A stretch of DNA of 64,000 bases from Alkalibacterium indicireducens (GTDB lineage Bacteria > Bacillota > Bacilli > Lactobacillales > Carnobacteriaceae_A). The stretch spans positions 1 through 64,000 of the forward strand of contig NZ_BAAADA010000116.1 in the NCBI RefSeq assembly GCF_039522005.1. Direction: 5' to 3'. Positions 16,057 to 23,604 of the stretch are shown here, one piece after another (within the stretch, counting starts at the first letter, position 1; every line of letters starts with the position of its first letter). The notes beneath the pieces are model-generated. The model searched no databases. It had not been told where the DNA came from and saw nothing but the letters and a program-made list of their open reading frames with translations. Both the position numbers and the translations under genes were made by a program.

Positions 16057-16395
16057 CTATGTCCGGAGTTCTGCTCCTCCAGTATCGGTTCTGTCTACCA
16101 TTCGAGTATTATCACTAGATAGATTTCCATCGCTAGGATCGAGGTAGTTTTCTTCTACGAGGGTACCTACGCTAACTTCTGTTGCTCCATCGTTTTGAGT
16201 GAAGTATAGTCGCGCAGCGTCTTCGATTAGTGCATTTTCAGCTGTTTCTGCATCTGTATTTGCTCTGCTAATAACTCCACCAATTGCTGGAATTGCAATA
16301 GCTAGAATAATACCCAATATAACTATAACCGCCAGCAGTTCAACTAGTGTAAATCCGTCTTCTTTTTTCATCATCTGTCTGATTTTGTTTCTCAT
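16057..16395 (-). CDS. Type IV pilin-like (ComGC-type) prepilin
   Basis: A 112-aa class III prepilin. The leader MRNKIRQMMKKEDG ends in the conserved glycine and is followed by FTLVELLAVIVILGIILAIAIP, with the invariant +5 glutamate and the hydrophobic helix; cleavage is expected between G14 and F15. The short soluble part resembles ComGC-like or minor pilins. No cysteines are seen, so there is no disulfide. ATG 16395 has AGGAGG eight nt upstream. It precedes pilD, pilM, pilN and pilO, so it is probably the main pilin of this cluster, although ComGC cannot be excluded. Confidence 0.88.
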   Translation of the reverse strand: MRNKIRQMMKKEDGFTLVELLAVIVILGIILAIAIPAIGGVISRANTDAETAENALIEDAARLYFTQNDGATEVSVGTLVEENYLDPSDGNLSSDNTRMVDRTDTGGAELRT

Positions 16396-16471
16396 TTTAT
16401 CATCCTCCTAATTTTTTCTTTATATTTTCATCCAGACTTAACAGAACATAAACACGATTGGGATGGCCGTG

Positions 16472-16685
16472 GTGAACTACCCACCACTTAAATCCTCCGG
16501 ATTTTGAAGTGGGGGCTTCCTACGAACTCCATTCTTGTCTGCACAGGTTTCATGCAGACAGAGGAATCGGATATGGGTAGGCTCAAAAGGCAGTCCCTGC
16601 CTCATAGGTTTTCTTTTACTTGGCTAACGCCAAGGAATACTCAGTAGGCTTGGTTGTCGCCTATATAGACTTGGTTATCGTCTAT
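16472..16685 (-). ncRNA. OmegaRNA-like structured RNA within the IS605 remnant
   Basis: On the minus strand the segment folds into a series of hairpins: TAGACGATAACCAAGTCTA (16666-16684), TAGGCGACAACCAAGCCTA (16645-16663), CTTGGC-GTTA-GCCAAG (16619-16634), GGCAGGGACTGCC (16589-16601), GTCTGCA...TGCAGAC (16537-16559) and the final stem at 16484-16512. The first two hairpins differ by a compensatory A-U to G-C change. If it works like a TnpB guide RNA, the guide would be the flanking bases starting at 16471 (CACGGCCATCCCAATC). No nuclease gene is nearby, so activity would need one in trans. Function is inferred. Confidence 0.5.
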
Positions 16686-16691
16686 ATATAA

Positions 16692-16720
16692 AGTATACCA
16701 AATGAGAATGACATTAACCA
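16692..16720 (-). promoter_or_regulatory. Extended -10 promoter for the omegaRNA-like transcript
   Basis: Minus-strand TGG-TATACT (TATACT at 16692-16697, extended -10 TG) with a weak TGGTTA seventeen nt upstream (16715-16720). The predicted start, near 16685, coincides with the 5' edge of the first hairpin. Confidence 0.45.
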
Positions 16721-16809
16721 CTTCAAGCTATCGCTTGACCGAAATTCATCTCCCACTTTCACTGGTGCTTCGCACCCATACGCTTAGAAGTGGAAGACTT
16801 CTTTCGGAA

Positions 16810-17235
16810 TTACGTTAAACTGAAACTAGACATCCCGCCATCTGATACCATAGGTAAAACAGTGTAATAAGCAAATGCCGACACTAATGATAGAAGCTGA
16901 AACATGAGCAGGTTAAGGGGATACCGGTAATGTTCATCGCTTTTTATATTAGAACGCAGCATTAATGCAAGTAAAGCCAGGGTGGTTACAACAATTTCTG
17001 CAAATAATCCATAAATAATAAATACGGCTACTGAGACTCCATTTGTTAGAAATAAAATTGATTTTTCAGTATGTATTGGATAAAAGGAGACTAACAGACA
17101 AAGCATAACAAAAAACATATAGTCTACAGACCATACCTGTTCCAGAGAAAACGTCGGTAAAGCCAGATAAAAAATCAAAGGAGAAAGGATGAAGAACGAG
17201 AGCCATATGCCCCCTTTTTTCTTTACTGATACCAT
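16810..17235 (-). CDS. Membrane-domain protein, probably truncated by the IS605 remnant
   Basis: A 141-aa protein with about four to five hydrophobic segments and no soluble domain. The stretch YPIHTEKSILFLTNGVSVAVFIIYGLFAEI resembles the membrane sensor domain that precedes GGDEF domains in some Firmicutes, but I do not recognise it with certainty. The last residue and the TAA stop lie at the left end of the IS remnant (TTTAAC-GTAA), so the C-terminal part, perhaps a GGDEF domain, has been lost; no remains of it occur on the other side of the element. The start ATG 17235 keeps a fine GGAGGAA site. The product may be non-functional. Confidence 0.6.
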   Translation of the reverse strand: MVSVKKKGGIWLSFFILSPLIFYLALPTFSLEQVWSVDYMFFVMLCLLVSFYPIHTEKSILFLTNGVSVAVFIIYGLFAEIVVTTLALLALMLRSNIKSDEHYRYPLNLLMFQLLSLVSAFAYYTVLPMVSDGGMSSFSLT

Positions 17236-17542
17236 GCTGTTTCCTCCAACATTAAATTATTTTTAGAATTTTTTCATTAAAGCTAGTTTATCTATAAATA
17301 TTAAGTCCGTCAATTATTCTTAATTCAAAATATCTGTTAGGATGTAAAGGCTTAATATGAATTGAAACATTAAAAACAACTTGTACATTTTCTAGTTAAC
17401 CTTATATTAATTGTTAAGATAGATGAAAACTTTTGTGCTATTTTGTTCAATTATAACAAATATTAATAAAAAACACTCAACAAAATTAGTCAGACGTATA
17501 TTAACATCATGAGACTTCTTTTATTGAGCATCTTTAAACTGT
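17236..17542. other. AT-rich intergenic region, no gene seen
   Basis: About 307 bp of very AT-rich DNA between the truncated membrane gene and the EAL gene. It has no convincing open frame, RNA or strong terminator; the 14-bp palindrome AAACTGTTCAGTTT lies at its left-of-gene edge (17531-17544). A promoter for the truncated gene would be here, but I could not fix one. Confidence 0.5.
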
Positions 17543-19135
17543 TCAGTTTTGTAATTTAAGTTTAGTTAGTCTAGTGACCTCAGCTGGTGACACAGGTTTA
17601 CTAAAAAAGTAACCTTGACCATATTCACAAGCATTCTCTTTAAGAAAGTTCGATTGTTCTATGTTTTCAATACCTTCAGCAATAATCTTGAAATCCAAAC
17701 TCTTACCCATTTGTATCATTGTTTTGACTAATGAAGCAGTGTTTTCCTTGGAAACAACATGATCAATAAATGATTTGTCGATTTTAACAATGTCGATAAA
17801 TACATTATTGAGAACACTTAGTGATGAATACCCTGTTCCAAAATCGTCTATCGCAACGTTGACGCCAATGTGATGAAGATCCTTAATGACACGGTTCGCG
17901 TGTTCAACATCCTGCATGACACTTTCAGTGATTTCAACAATGAAGTTTTTCGCATCTACTTCATATAATTCCAGAACATTCTTTATTCGAGTAACAAAAT
18001 AGGTGTCTTCAAACTGCATGGCGGATACATTGACGGCAATATGTAAATGCATATCCTCTTTCTGCCATTCTTTGGCCTGTCTGACGGCTTCATAAATGAC
18101 CCAGTAGCCAATTTCGTTGATCATGCCCGACTCTTCAGCAATAGGAATGAATTCTGCTGGTGAAACAGTGCCTAAAATAGGATGATCCCATCTAAGTAGA
18201 GCCTCCACACCGATGATTTTTTCATCATTCATTCTTACTTTCGGCTGATAGACAAGGTACAGTTCATTATGAAGCAGTGCCTCTTTCAGCCCGAATTCAA
18301 TTCGTCGCTTACGTTCAATAGCTGCAGCATCATCTGTCATGAACAGATGGTAATTATTTTTACCAGTTCTCTTGACCTTATACATGGCGATCTCCGCCTG
18401 CTGCATCAGAGCTTCCATATCCTGAGCTGTTTCAGGATATCGACTGATTCCAACACTGGCAGTAACATAAAATGTCGATCCGTTGACCTTGAACGGCTTA
18501 GTAAACAAGTCGATGATGTCTCTAGCCAGGCTGATCGTCTGTTTCTCAGTTACATCTTCTATGAGAATATAAATTTCATCTTCACTTTCTCTGGCAATTA
18601 CCGCTCGCTGACCTAAAAGAGTTCGAAGGCGCTCAGTAATTTTTATCAAGACCAAATCTCCTGCCTGTCGCCCATGAAGCTCATTGATGATTCTGAATCG
18701 ATCAATATCCAGCATAAATATGGCTACTTCCACGTCAGCATCTCTCGTCGCATGTAAAGACAAGCGTTCCTGGAAATCTTTCATTAGTTTCACTCTGTTT
18801 GGAAGCTTTGTAAGCATGTCGAAGTATTTGACTTGATTCAACTCATGTTTTTTCTTCTCTATTTCTTGTATCCACTCAGTTTTCTTTCCTCTTGAAGAAA
18901 ACAGCTTGTTTTTCAGTTTCTGAATCCAGCCAAAAGCTATAACTTTTTCATTCTGATCCTCTGGAAACTTAAGCGGATCACTTACGATTGAATATATGTA
19001 TGGTGCCTTGAAAAAGTTTTTAGTTGCAATAAACAAGATGCCCAACGCAACTAACACAAATAAATACTCGACATAAAGCGAGTTATTCACTTGTCCTTTC
19101 ATAATTTCAGTGGCCCATCCAGAGATGATTGTCAT
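17543..19135 (-). CDS. EAL cyclic-di-GMP phosphodiesterase with degenerate GGDEF domain
   Basis: A 530-aa membrane protein: one N-terminal transmembrane helix (about residues 22-42), a GGDEF-fold domain (about 100-260) and an EAL domain (about 275-525). The GGDEF active site reads RESEDEI near residue 185 instead of RxGGDEF, so cyclase activity is probably lost. The EAL site looks intact: EALLRW (about 312), the N of NVSAMQFE, ITESVM, DDFGTGYSSL, KIDKSF and AEGIE. It should degrade c-di-GMP and favour motility over attachment. It lies downstream of the MCP fragment, whose SigD promoter may reach it. ATG 19135 has AAAGGAG about twelve nt upstream, a long spacing. Confidence 0.88.
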   Translation of the reverse strand: MTIISGWATEIMKGQVNNSLYVEYLFVLVALGILFIATKNFFKAPYIYSIVSDPLKFPEDQNEKVIAFGWIQKLKNKLFSSRGKKTEWIQEIEKKKHELNQVKYFDMLTKLPNRVKLMKDFQERLSLHATRDADVEVAIFMLDIDRFRIINELHGRQAGDLVLIKITERLRTLLGQRAVIARESEDEIYILIEDVTEKQTISLARDIIDLFTKPFKVNGSTFYVTASVGISRYPETAQDMEALMQQAEIAMYKVKRTGKNNYHLFMTDDAAAIERKRRIEFGLKEALLHNELYLVYQPKVRMNDEKIIGVEALLRWDHPILGTVSPAEFIPIAEESGMINEIGYWVIYEAVRQAKEWQKEDMHLHIAVNVSAMQFEDTYFVTRIKNVLELYEVDAKNFIVEITESVMQDVEHANRVIKDLHHIGVNVAIDDFGTGYSSLSVLNNVFIDIVKIDKSFIDHVVSKENTASLVKTMIQMGKSLDFKIIAEGIENIEQSNFLKENACEYGQGYFFSKPVSPAEVTRLTKLKLQN

Positions 19136-19161
19136 ACGATTCTGTGCTCCTTTTACATAAC

Positions 19162-19183
19162 CAGCTCAGCAGCTCAGCAGCTC
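19162..19183. repeat. Short direct repeat upstream of the EAL gene
   Basis: Three near-copies of CAGCTCAG in tandem lie 27 bp upstream of the EAL gene start. Such a tract could change length by slippage, but it is outside the coding region and short. Confidence 0.4.
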
Positions 19184-19304
19184 GATAATTATGCAGTTTA
19201 ATACGTATATTGTATAACTAGGTATAGTTTATCATACTTTAATCATTAAATTTCTAGATAATTTAAAAATTAATCATACTGATGTACTATATATATTTTT
19301 TCCT

Positions 19305-19949
19305 CTAAACTAAAATTTTACTTTTGATAACAGACTCAAGTTCTTTAAATTGAAGCGTTATTTCGTGAATATCCTGAGATATCTGAGCAATAAGTCTTTC
19401 TCCTCCTGCGACTACCAGATAACCCCCTACTACTGCAAACAGGTACAGCACCGCCATGATGCTGAATTCTACAGGGTCACTGATCATTGTATAATCAAGA
19501 GAAACGATCAAGCCCAGATTGAGTGCGCCCAGGCCTCCTGAAAGATAAAGAACTTTCTTATCCAAGTAAAGCATGGACAATATCAGGTACAGAAACAGAA
19601 CGGTCCAGGCTGTTCTTGTATATAAGGTTGAACTAATTGCTATAGGCAATGCATACATCAGGCCGATAGTAATAAATTTTCCATAGGATTTCTGTCCGAA
19701 TACTTTTAATGACAGGAACATCAGTACCAGAATTACTGCAGTATAACTTAGAAAAGCAAGGAAATTGTCCTGCTCGATCCAGTCCATTACTGAAAATAAA
19801 TACACAATAGGATAAGCACTAAGTACCATTCCGATCATAATATAAGTCATCAATTTGTTTGCTTTTACATTGAACGACTCTTTCATATTAAGGTTTGATT
19901 CTGATTCATTAAATAACTTTTTTGGAGCCGGTACAGCAGCTGTCTTCAT
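19305..19949 (-). CDS. Six-helix membrane protein, likely MCP membrane domain without signalling domain
   Basis: A 214-aa protein with a short soluble start, six hydrophobic segments (about residues 33-180) and an amphipathic tail (QISQDIHEITLQFKELESVIK) that breaks off at residue 214. The plan is the same as the first 200 residues of the chemoreceptor at 21592, where such a tail leads into the methyl-accepting domain. No signalling domain remains in any frame before the next gene. It keeps a SigD promoter (19986-20011). I read it as a deleted chemoreceptor; an independent small membrane protein is the alternative. Confidence 0.55.
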   Translation of the reverse strand: MKTAAVPAPKKLFNESESNLNMKESFNVKANKLMTYIMIGMVLSAYPIVYLFSVMDWIEQDNFLAFLSYTAVILVLMFLSLKVFGQKSYGKFITIGLMYALPIAISSTLYTRTAWTVLFLYLILSMLYLDKKVLYLSGGLGALNLGLIVSLDYTMISDPVEFSIMAVLYLFAVVGGYLVVAGGERLIAQISQDIHEITLQFKELESVIKSKILV

Positions 19950-19985
19950 TTAATTACACTCCTTCTATAGTCTTCCTAGTAGTTA

Positions 19986-20011
19986 TTATCGGATAGTTTT
20001 TCGAAAAGTTA
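19986..20011 (-). promoter_or_regulatory. SigD promoter of the MCP-like fragment
   Basis: Minus strand TAAC-N14-TCCGATAA, a close match to the sigma-28 consensus and the same pattern as at hag and flgM. It lies 37 bp before the start of the gene. Confidence 0.8.
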
Positions 20012-20042
20012 AGACCATAATGTCTGATAGTTTGCATAGAAA

Positions 20043-20067
20043 AAGAGACGGTCAGACCGCCTCTTTA
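20043..20067 (-). terminator. Terminator overlapping the DUF2254 stop codon
   Basis: Minus-strand AAAGAGGCGGTC-TGACCGTCTCTTTTTC: a 12-bp stem with one G.U pair and a run of five Ts. The stem includes the last codons of the DUF2254 frame. Confidence 0.75.
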
Positions 20068-21421
20068 CTATTATTTTCTTTAGTCTCATTTTCTTTTTTT
20101 GCTATGATGGTTTTTATCCGCACATAATCTTTTTCTATGATCATTAAATCGAATGATTCATTAAAGTTTTTTGAAGTCATATTATAAAGATAGTCATTGT
20201 ACTCCTTAATGAATCCTAGATTATCCGGATGAGCAGAATAGACAATCGTTTTTACTGCTTCAAAAAGTGCATGAACACCGGAAATATCTTTCTGCATGTA
20301 GAACACAAGCTGCCAGTACCCTCTATAAAGGTCCTCAGAAAAATCATTATACCTATAAAAAACTTTACCTACATATGACTCAGGTGACTCATCTTTATCT
20401 TCCAGGGACTCATCTGATTCCCACATTATGACATATTTTCCTGGCAACGCTGCTAAGCGTTTTTCCAGAAGGGATTTGTAGTGCAGGATATGTATCGCTG
20501 TATTAGGATCATTGATACCTGGCGAAACAGCTCTTAAAGCAACTTCTGTAAGTTTCGTACGGCCATAGTCCGGGTCGTACATTGCAGACTTCTGTTCCTC
20601 ATAACTAAAGCTTTGATTCACATTGTCGGTCAGCTGAAATATATCTTTGATATTCTTATTTGACCTGATCTCCACGACGGGTTCTCCTTCAGATACAAAT
20701 TCCCCTACTCTAATTTTCACTTCAGCTAAGGATTCTATTTCATCAGCTATTAACTTCAATGAGTCGAAATGAATGTGTTCAATATAGGCGCTTTGATTGG
20801 CTTTAATCATGTAAGTGTACATATACTCTACTTCAGGCAGATGCTTTACTGTCCGGTAATCCTCTAAGCGTTCGATATAGTTCTCGTATACTGTTTCTGC
20901 TTCACTGTATAAATTGTGGATCAGTTTTTCAAGCTGTACATATTGCGAACTGGAGTATACAAAACGCGTAAACATAATTACTGCACCAAATGCATAGATT
21001 AAGGCTACGGTAGCTGATACAACTAAAAACTCATCTTCTGAACTTCTCATGAAAAAGAGAGAAGACAGACAATAGATGAACCCGCCTAAAAAGACACCTA
21101 GCGTCTGCATTGATACTCGGTTAAGTAGAAAATTCTCGGTAGCACGGGGCTGAAATTGGATGTGTAAAGCGTGACAATCGTCAGCATAGTCACAAAAGTA
21201 AAGGTTGCAACTGAGAATAGAGAACCTGCCAACAGACTGAGAATCTCCCTTGCCAGATCGACACTTGTTAAGGTCCACTCTGGAAAATACTCATTCAATG
21301 TAATTAGTCTCGTATCCAAGGAAATCACTAAGATTGCAAGAAGAAAAGAAAACAACACACTCCCGCCTAAAGTTAACCAAATCTTCGTTTCTTCCAGATT
21401 AAGGTTCCATTTTTCAATCAT
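20052..21421 (-). pseudogene. DUF2254 membrane protein gene with a frameshift
   Basis: Two overlapping frames make up one DUF2254 protein of about 455 aa. The 5' frame starts at ATG 21421 (AAAGGAG upstream) and encodes two helices and SVDLAREILSLLAGSLFSVATFTFV, ending SNFSPVLPR. The continuation NFLLNRVSMQTLGVFLGGFIY, expected directly after it, is one base out of frame. The shift lies near 21128-21137, where one A seems missing from a GAGAATTTTC run. The rest, with two more helices and the conserved AVSPGINDPNTA motif, is intact to 20052. DUF2254 function is unknown. It may be a true pseudogene or a sequencing error. Confidence 0.8.
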
Positions 21422-21514
21422 CGTTCATTCTCCTTTAAACTTCCATTCACTTATAAATAGCTTATGTTATGTATCAGTATACACGTCTTTATTTATATTT
21501 TTTACAGATTTGCT

Positions 21515-21540
21515 TAAAAACCTTTAATATAATCCGATAA
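21515..21540 (+). promoter_or_regulatory. SigD promoter of the plus-strand chemoreceptor
   Basis: TAAA (21515-21518), N14, TCCGATAA (21533-21540): the best sigma-28 match in the window. The gene starts 51 bp downstream. Confidence 0.85.
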
Positions 21541-21591
21541 TAACATTTGTAATCAGCGGTTACTTTTAAATCTAATACGAGGGATGATGGA

Positions 21592-23217
21592 ATGAATAAA
21601 AATAAGTTAATGGTTGGGTTAGCGAGTATTACATTCGGCTTGAATGTGCTCGTGCATGTTTTACACAGACAGTCTACAATTGATACTCACGCGCATGGAG
21701 GTGCCGGTCATGAATCTATTGGAATAGACGTTCCGACATATTACGGCATGGTAAATGGTCTCTTTTTCACTATTCCTCTGCTCCTTCTACTCATATCAAT
21801 TTATCTATATTACTTTAAATCTAATTCCCTAATATTACCGGTGACAGTGACTCTCACGCTCACCTTGTCTGTTATCAGCATGATTATGGGAGGATTTGGA
21901 GCTGTTGAATATCATTTTGGAATCTTCATGGTAGTAGCCACTATGGCCTATTATAACTCGATTCCATTAGTTTTCTTGATGACTGGTATATTCGCATTTC
22001 AGCATCTGTTCGGCTATTTCTTTTTCCCAGCAACTTTCTTCGTCTATGGGCCAGGAAATTATTCCTTTGTCATGGTCCTTATCCATGCTGTATTTTTGTT
22101 ATTGACTGCTGGTGCCGTTATCTGGCAGATAGCATCAAATCAGCAGCAAGTTAAGACTCTGGAAGCTATTAACAAAAACAGCGAAGAAACAATCCAGTCT
22201 ATCATCAGCCAGCTGACAGATACTAGTTCTCAAGTCGACCGAACAGCTCGTCAGCTATCAGCAAACGCAAATGATACTCAGTTGAGTAGTGAAGAAGTCA
22301 AGTCTTCTCTATTGAGTATTCGCTCCGGTTCCGAAAAACAAGTTAATCAGACTATAAGTAGCCATGGCATACTAGATTCATTTTCCAGTTCGATAAAAGA
22401 AATCGAAGCCAATTCAAAAAATATAGTATCCTCTTCTAAAGTTATGACAACTGAATCTACTGAAGGGTTTGGCCTTGTTGAACAGACGACTGAAGATATG
22501 CATCGCCTGGCAGAGGCTTTTGAACAGGTCAACGTGATTGTCTCCTCTCTTGACTCGAGATCCAGTGAAATCAGCAGCATCATTACCGTTATCTCTGAAA
22601 TTTCCGAAAAAACGAATCTGCTAGCATTAAATGCTGCAATTGAAGCTGCTCAGGCTGGTGCGGCAGGTAAAGGTTTTGCGGTGGTTGCTGAGGAAGTCAG
22701 AAAACTATCTACTCAAACTGATGAAGCAGTAAGTAAAGTCTCAGACATCGTCAGCACAATTCAGTCAGACAGTACTCTGGCAAGAGATTCAGTCAGTGAC
22801 GGACAGGTTAAAATGGCAGACAGTCTCGATAGTGTCTCTAAAACAGAATTGAAGTTCAAGTATATTCTGGAAGCTGTAAAGACCCTTGACTCTGATATCA
22901 ATAGAACTGCTTCTACATCGAAGGTCATTTCAGAGAACTCCAGACAAATTCTGCAGGCGCTCGATCTTATGCAGGAAATTGCTGAAGAAACGGCAGCCAT
23001 TACTGAATCTACTGACAAACAATCAGATAGACAACTGCAGCTCATAAAAGACACAACAGAACTGGCTCGTTCTCTGGCTGGTGAAGTCGAAAAACTGAAC
23101 CCGCTTATCGAAAGTCTTCAATTGAGTAAACAGGATCAGATAGAAGAAGTTACATTGAACGACGAACCTAAGCAACGTTCATTCTTCAGAAGAAAACCTG
23201 CCGCACATACTCTATAA
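21592..23217 (+). CDS. Methyl-accepting chemotaxis protein with six-helix membrane sensor
   Basis: A 541-aa chemoreceptor. The first 190 residues form about six transmembrane helices with only short loops (an early histidine-rich loop reads HAHGGAGHE), so sensing is within or near the membrane. There is no HAMP domain. A cytoplasmic four-helix bundle follows, with the conserved tip KTNLLALNAAIEAAQAG (about residue 338) that binds CheA and CheW. The histidine-rich loop suggests a metal or redox input, but this is a guess. It is one of the few plus-strand genes, has its own SigD promoter and ends in a good terminator. Start ATG 21592 follows GAGGGATGATGGA. Confidence 0.93.
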   Translation: MNKNKLMVGLASITFGLNVLVHVLHRQSTIDTHAHGGAGHESIGIDVPTYYGMVNGLFFTIPLLLLLISIYLYYFKSNSLILPVTVTLTLTLSVISMIMGGFGAVEYHFGIFMVVATMAYYNSIPLVFLMTGIFAFQHLFGYFFFPATFFVYGPGNYSFVMVLIHAVFLLLTAGAVIWQIASNQQQVKTLEAINKNSEETIQSIISQLTDTSSQVDRTARQLSANANDTQLSSEEVKSSLLSIRSGSEKQVNQTISSHGILDSFSSSIKEIEANSKNIVSSSKVMTTESTEGFGLVEQTTEDMHRLAEAFEQVNVIVSSLDSRSSEISSIITVISEISEKTNLLALNAAIEAAQAGAAGKGFAVVAEEVRKLSTQTDEAVSKVSDIVSTIQSDSTLARDSVSDGQVKMADSLDSVSKTELKFKYILEAVKTLDSDINRTASTSKVISENSRQILQALDLMQEIAEETAAITESTDKQSDRQLQLIKDTTELARSLAGEVEKLNPLIESLQLSKQDQIEEVTLNDEPKQRSFFRRKPAAHTL

Positions 23218-23228
23218 ATATGTCTATT

Positions 23229-23257
23229 AAAGGATTCTCCGAACGGGGATCCTTTTT
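23229..23257 (+). terminator. Terminator of the plus-strand chemoreceptor gene
   Basis: AAAGGATTCTCC-GAAC-GGGGATCCTTTTT forms an 11-bp stem with G.U pairs and five Ts, 11 bp after the stop codon. Confidence 0.8.
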
Positions 23258-23346
23258 ACTGCGATGAATGGATGCATTTACAGGTTCTCTCCCTTGTGTG
23301 CTGGGTTCTGTTAGTGGTCGAGTCGCTCGGCTACGAGGATCTTAGT

Positions 23347-23489
23347 GATGAATGCCTCATATTAGTGGTTTATAACGGATTGGAGCATGCAGTTACGTCT
23401 TTAATGCCTCATATATAGGTTTTATAAGGCATTCATCAGTAATTATGAGTTGTGAATGGCTCATATATTGGACTTATGAGGCATTCATC
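23347..23489. repeat. Array A: three 31-nt palindromic units with 21-nt spacers
   Basis: Three imperfect palindromes of the type AATGCCTCATA...TTATAAGGCATT occupy 23351-23381, 23403-23433 and 23455-23485. Both gaps are exactly 21 nt, so the period is 52 nt. Flanks read GATG- before and -CATC after. The first unit is decayed in its right arm. The array lies between the convergent chemoreceptor and ftsE genes. Spacers are unrelated to each other. A second array of the same geometry lies at 51651-51793. Confidence 0.75.
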
Positions 23490-23547
23490 TTCAACAGCAC
23501 TTATAAAATGTAGAAACACGCTCCAGTGTTTCTTCTAAATGCAAAAA

Positions 23548-23593
23548 GCACGCGGAAGCAGTCAGGCTCGATCCTGGACATGCTTGCGCGTGC
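23548..23593 (-). terminator. Terminator of the 20-kb fla operon
   Basis: On the minus strand GCACGCGCAAGCA pairs with TGCTTCCGCGTGC around an inner AGG/CCT stem, then CTTTTTGC. It begins 12 bp after the ftsE stop. Confidence 0.75.
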
Positions 23594-23604
23594 AATTATT
23601 TCTG

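Larger units (their letters stand above)
16472..16814 (-). mobile_element. IS200/IS605-type remnant without transposase or tnpB
   Basis: A 343-bp non-coding element with features I associate with IS605-type ends. The right end, read on the minus strand, is a stem GAAGCCCCCACTTC...AAGTGG followed by GTGGGTAGTTCAC, as in many tnpB-associated ends. The left end starts after a TTTAAC and carries subterminal hairpins (GGTGC-GAA-GCACC; CAAGC-GATA-GCTTG). No tnpA or tnpB frame remains. The left end supplies the last residues and stop codon of the membrane protein gene at 16810-17235. Boundaries are inferred from the end motifs and are uncertain by a few bases. Confidence 0.7.

Noticed and set aside
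16472..16814. HEARO/IsrB-type RNA or group I intron (IStron)
   Set aside because: No HNH/RuvC gene, no intron core motifs, and the ends fit an ordinary IS605-type element better.
17531..17544. Terminator of the EAL gene (AAACTGTTCAGTTT)
   Set aside because: The stem is six bp with a two-nt loop and no T-run follows on the minus strand.
23347..23489. CRISPR array at the palindromic triplet
   Set aside because: Gaps are 21 nt, too short for ordinary spacers, repeats differ between copies, only three copies exist, and no cas gene is near.
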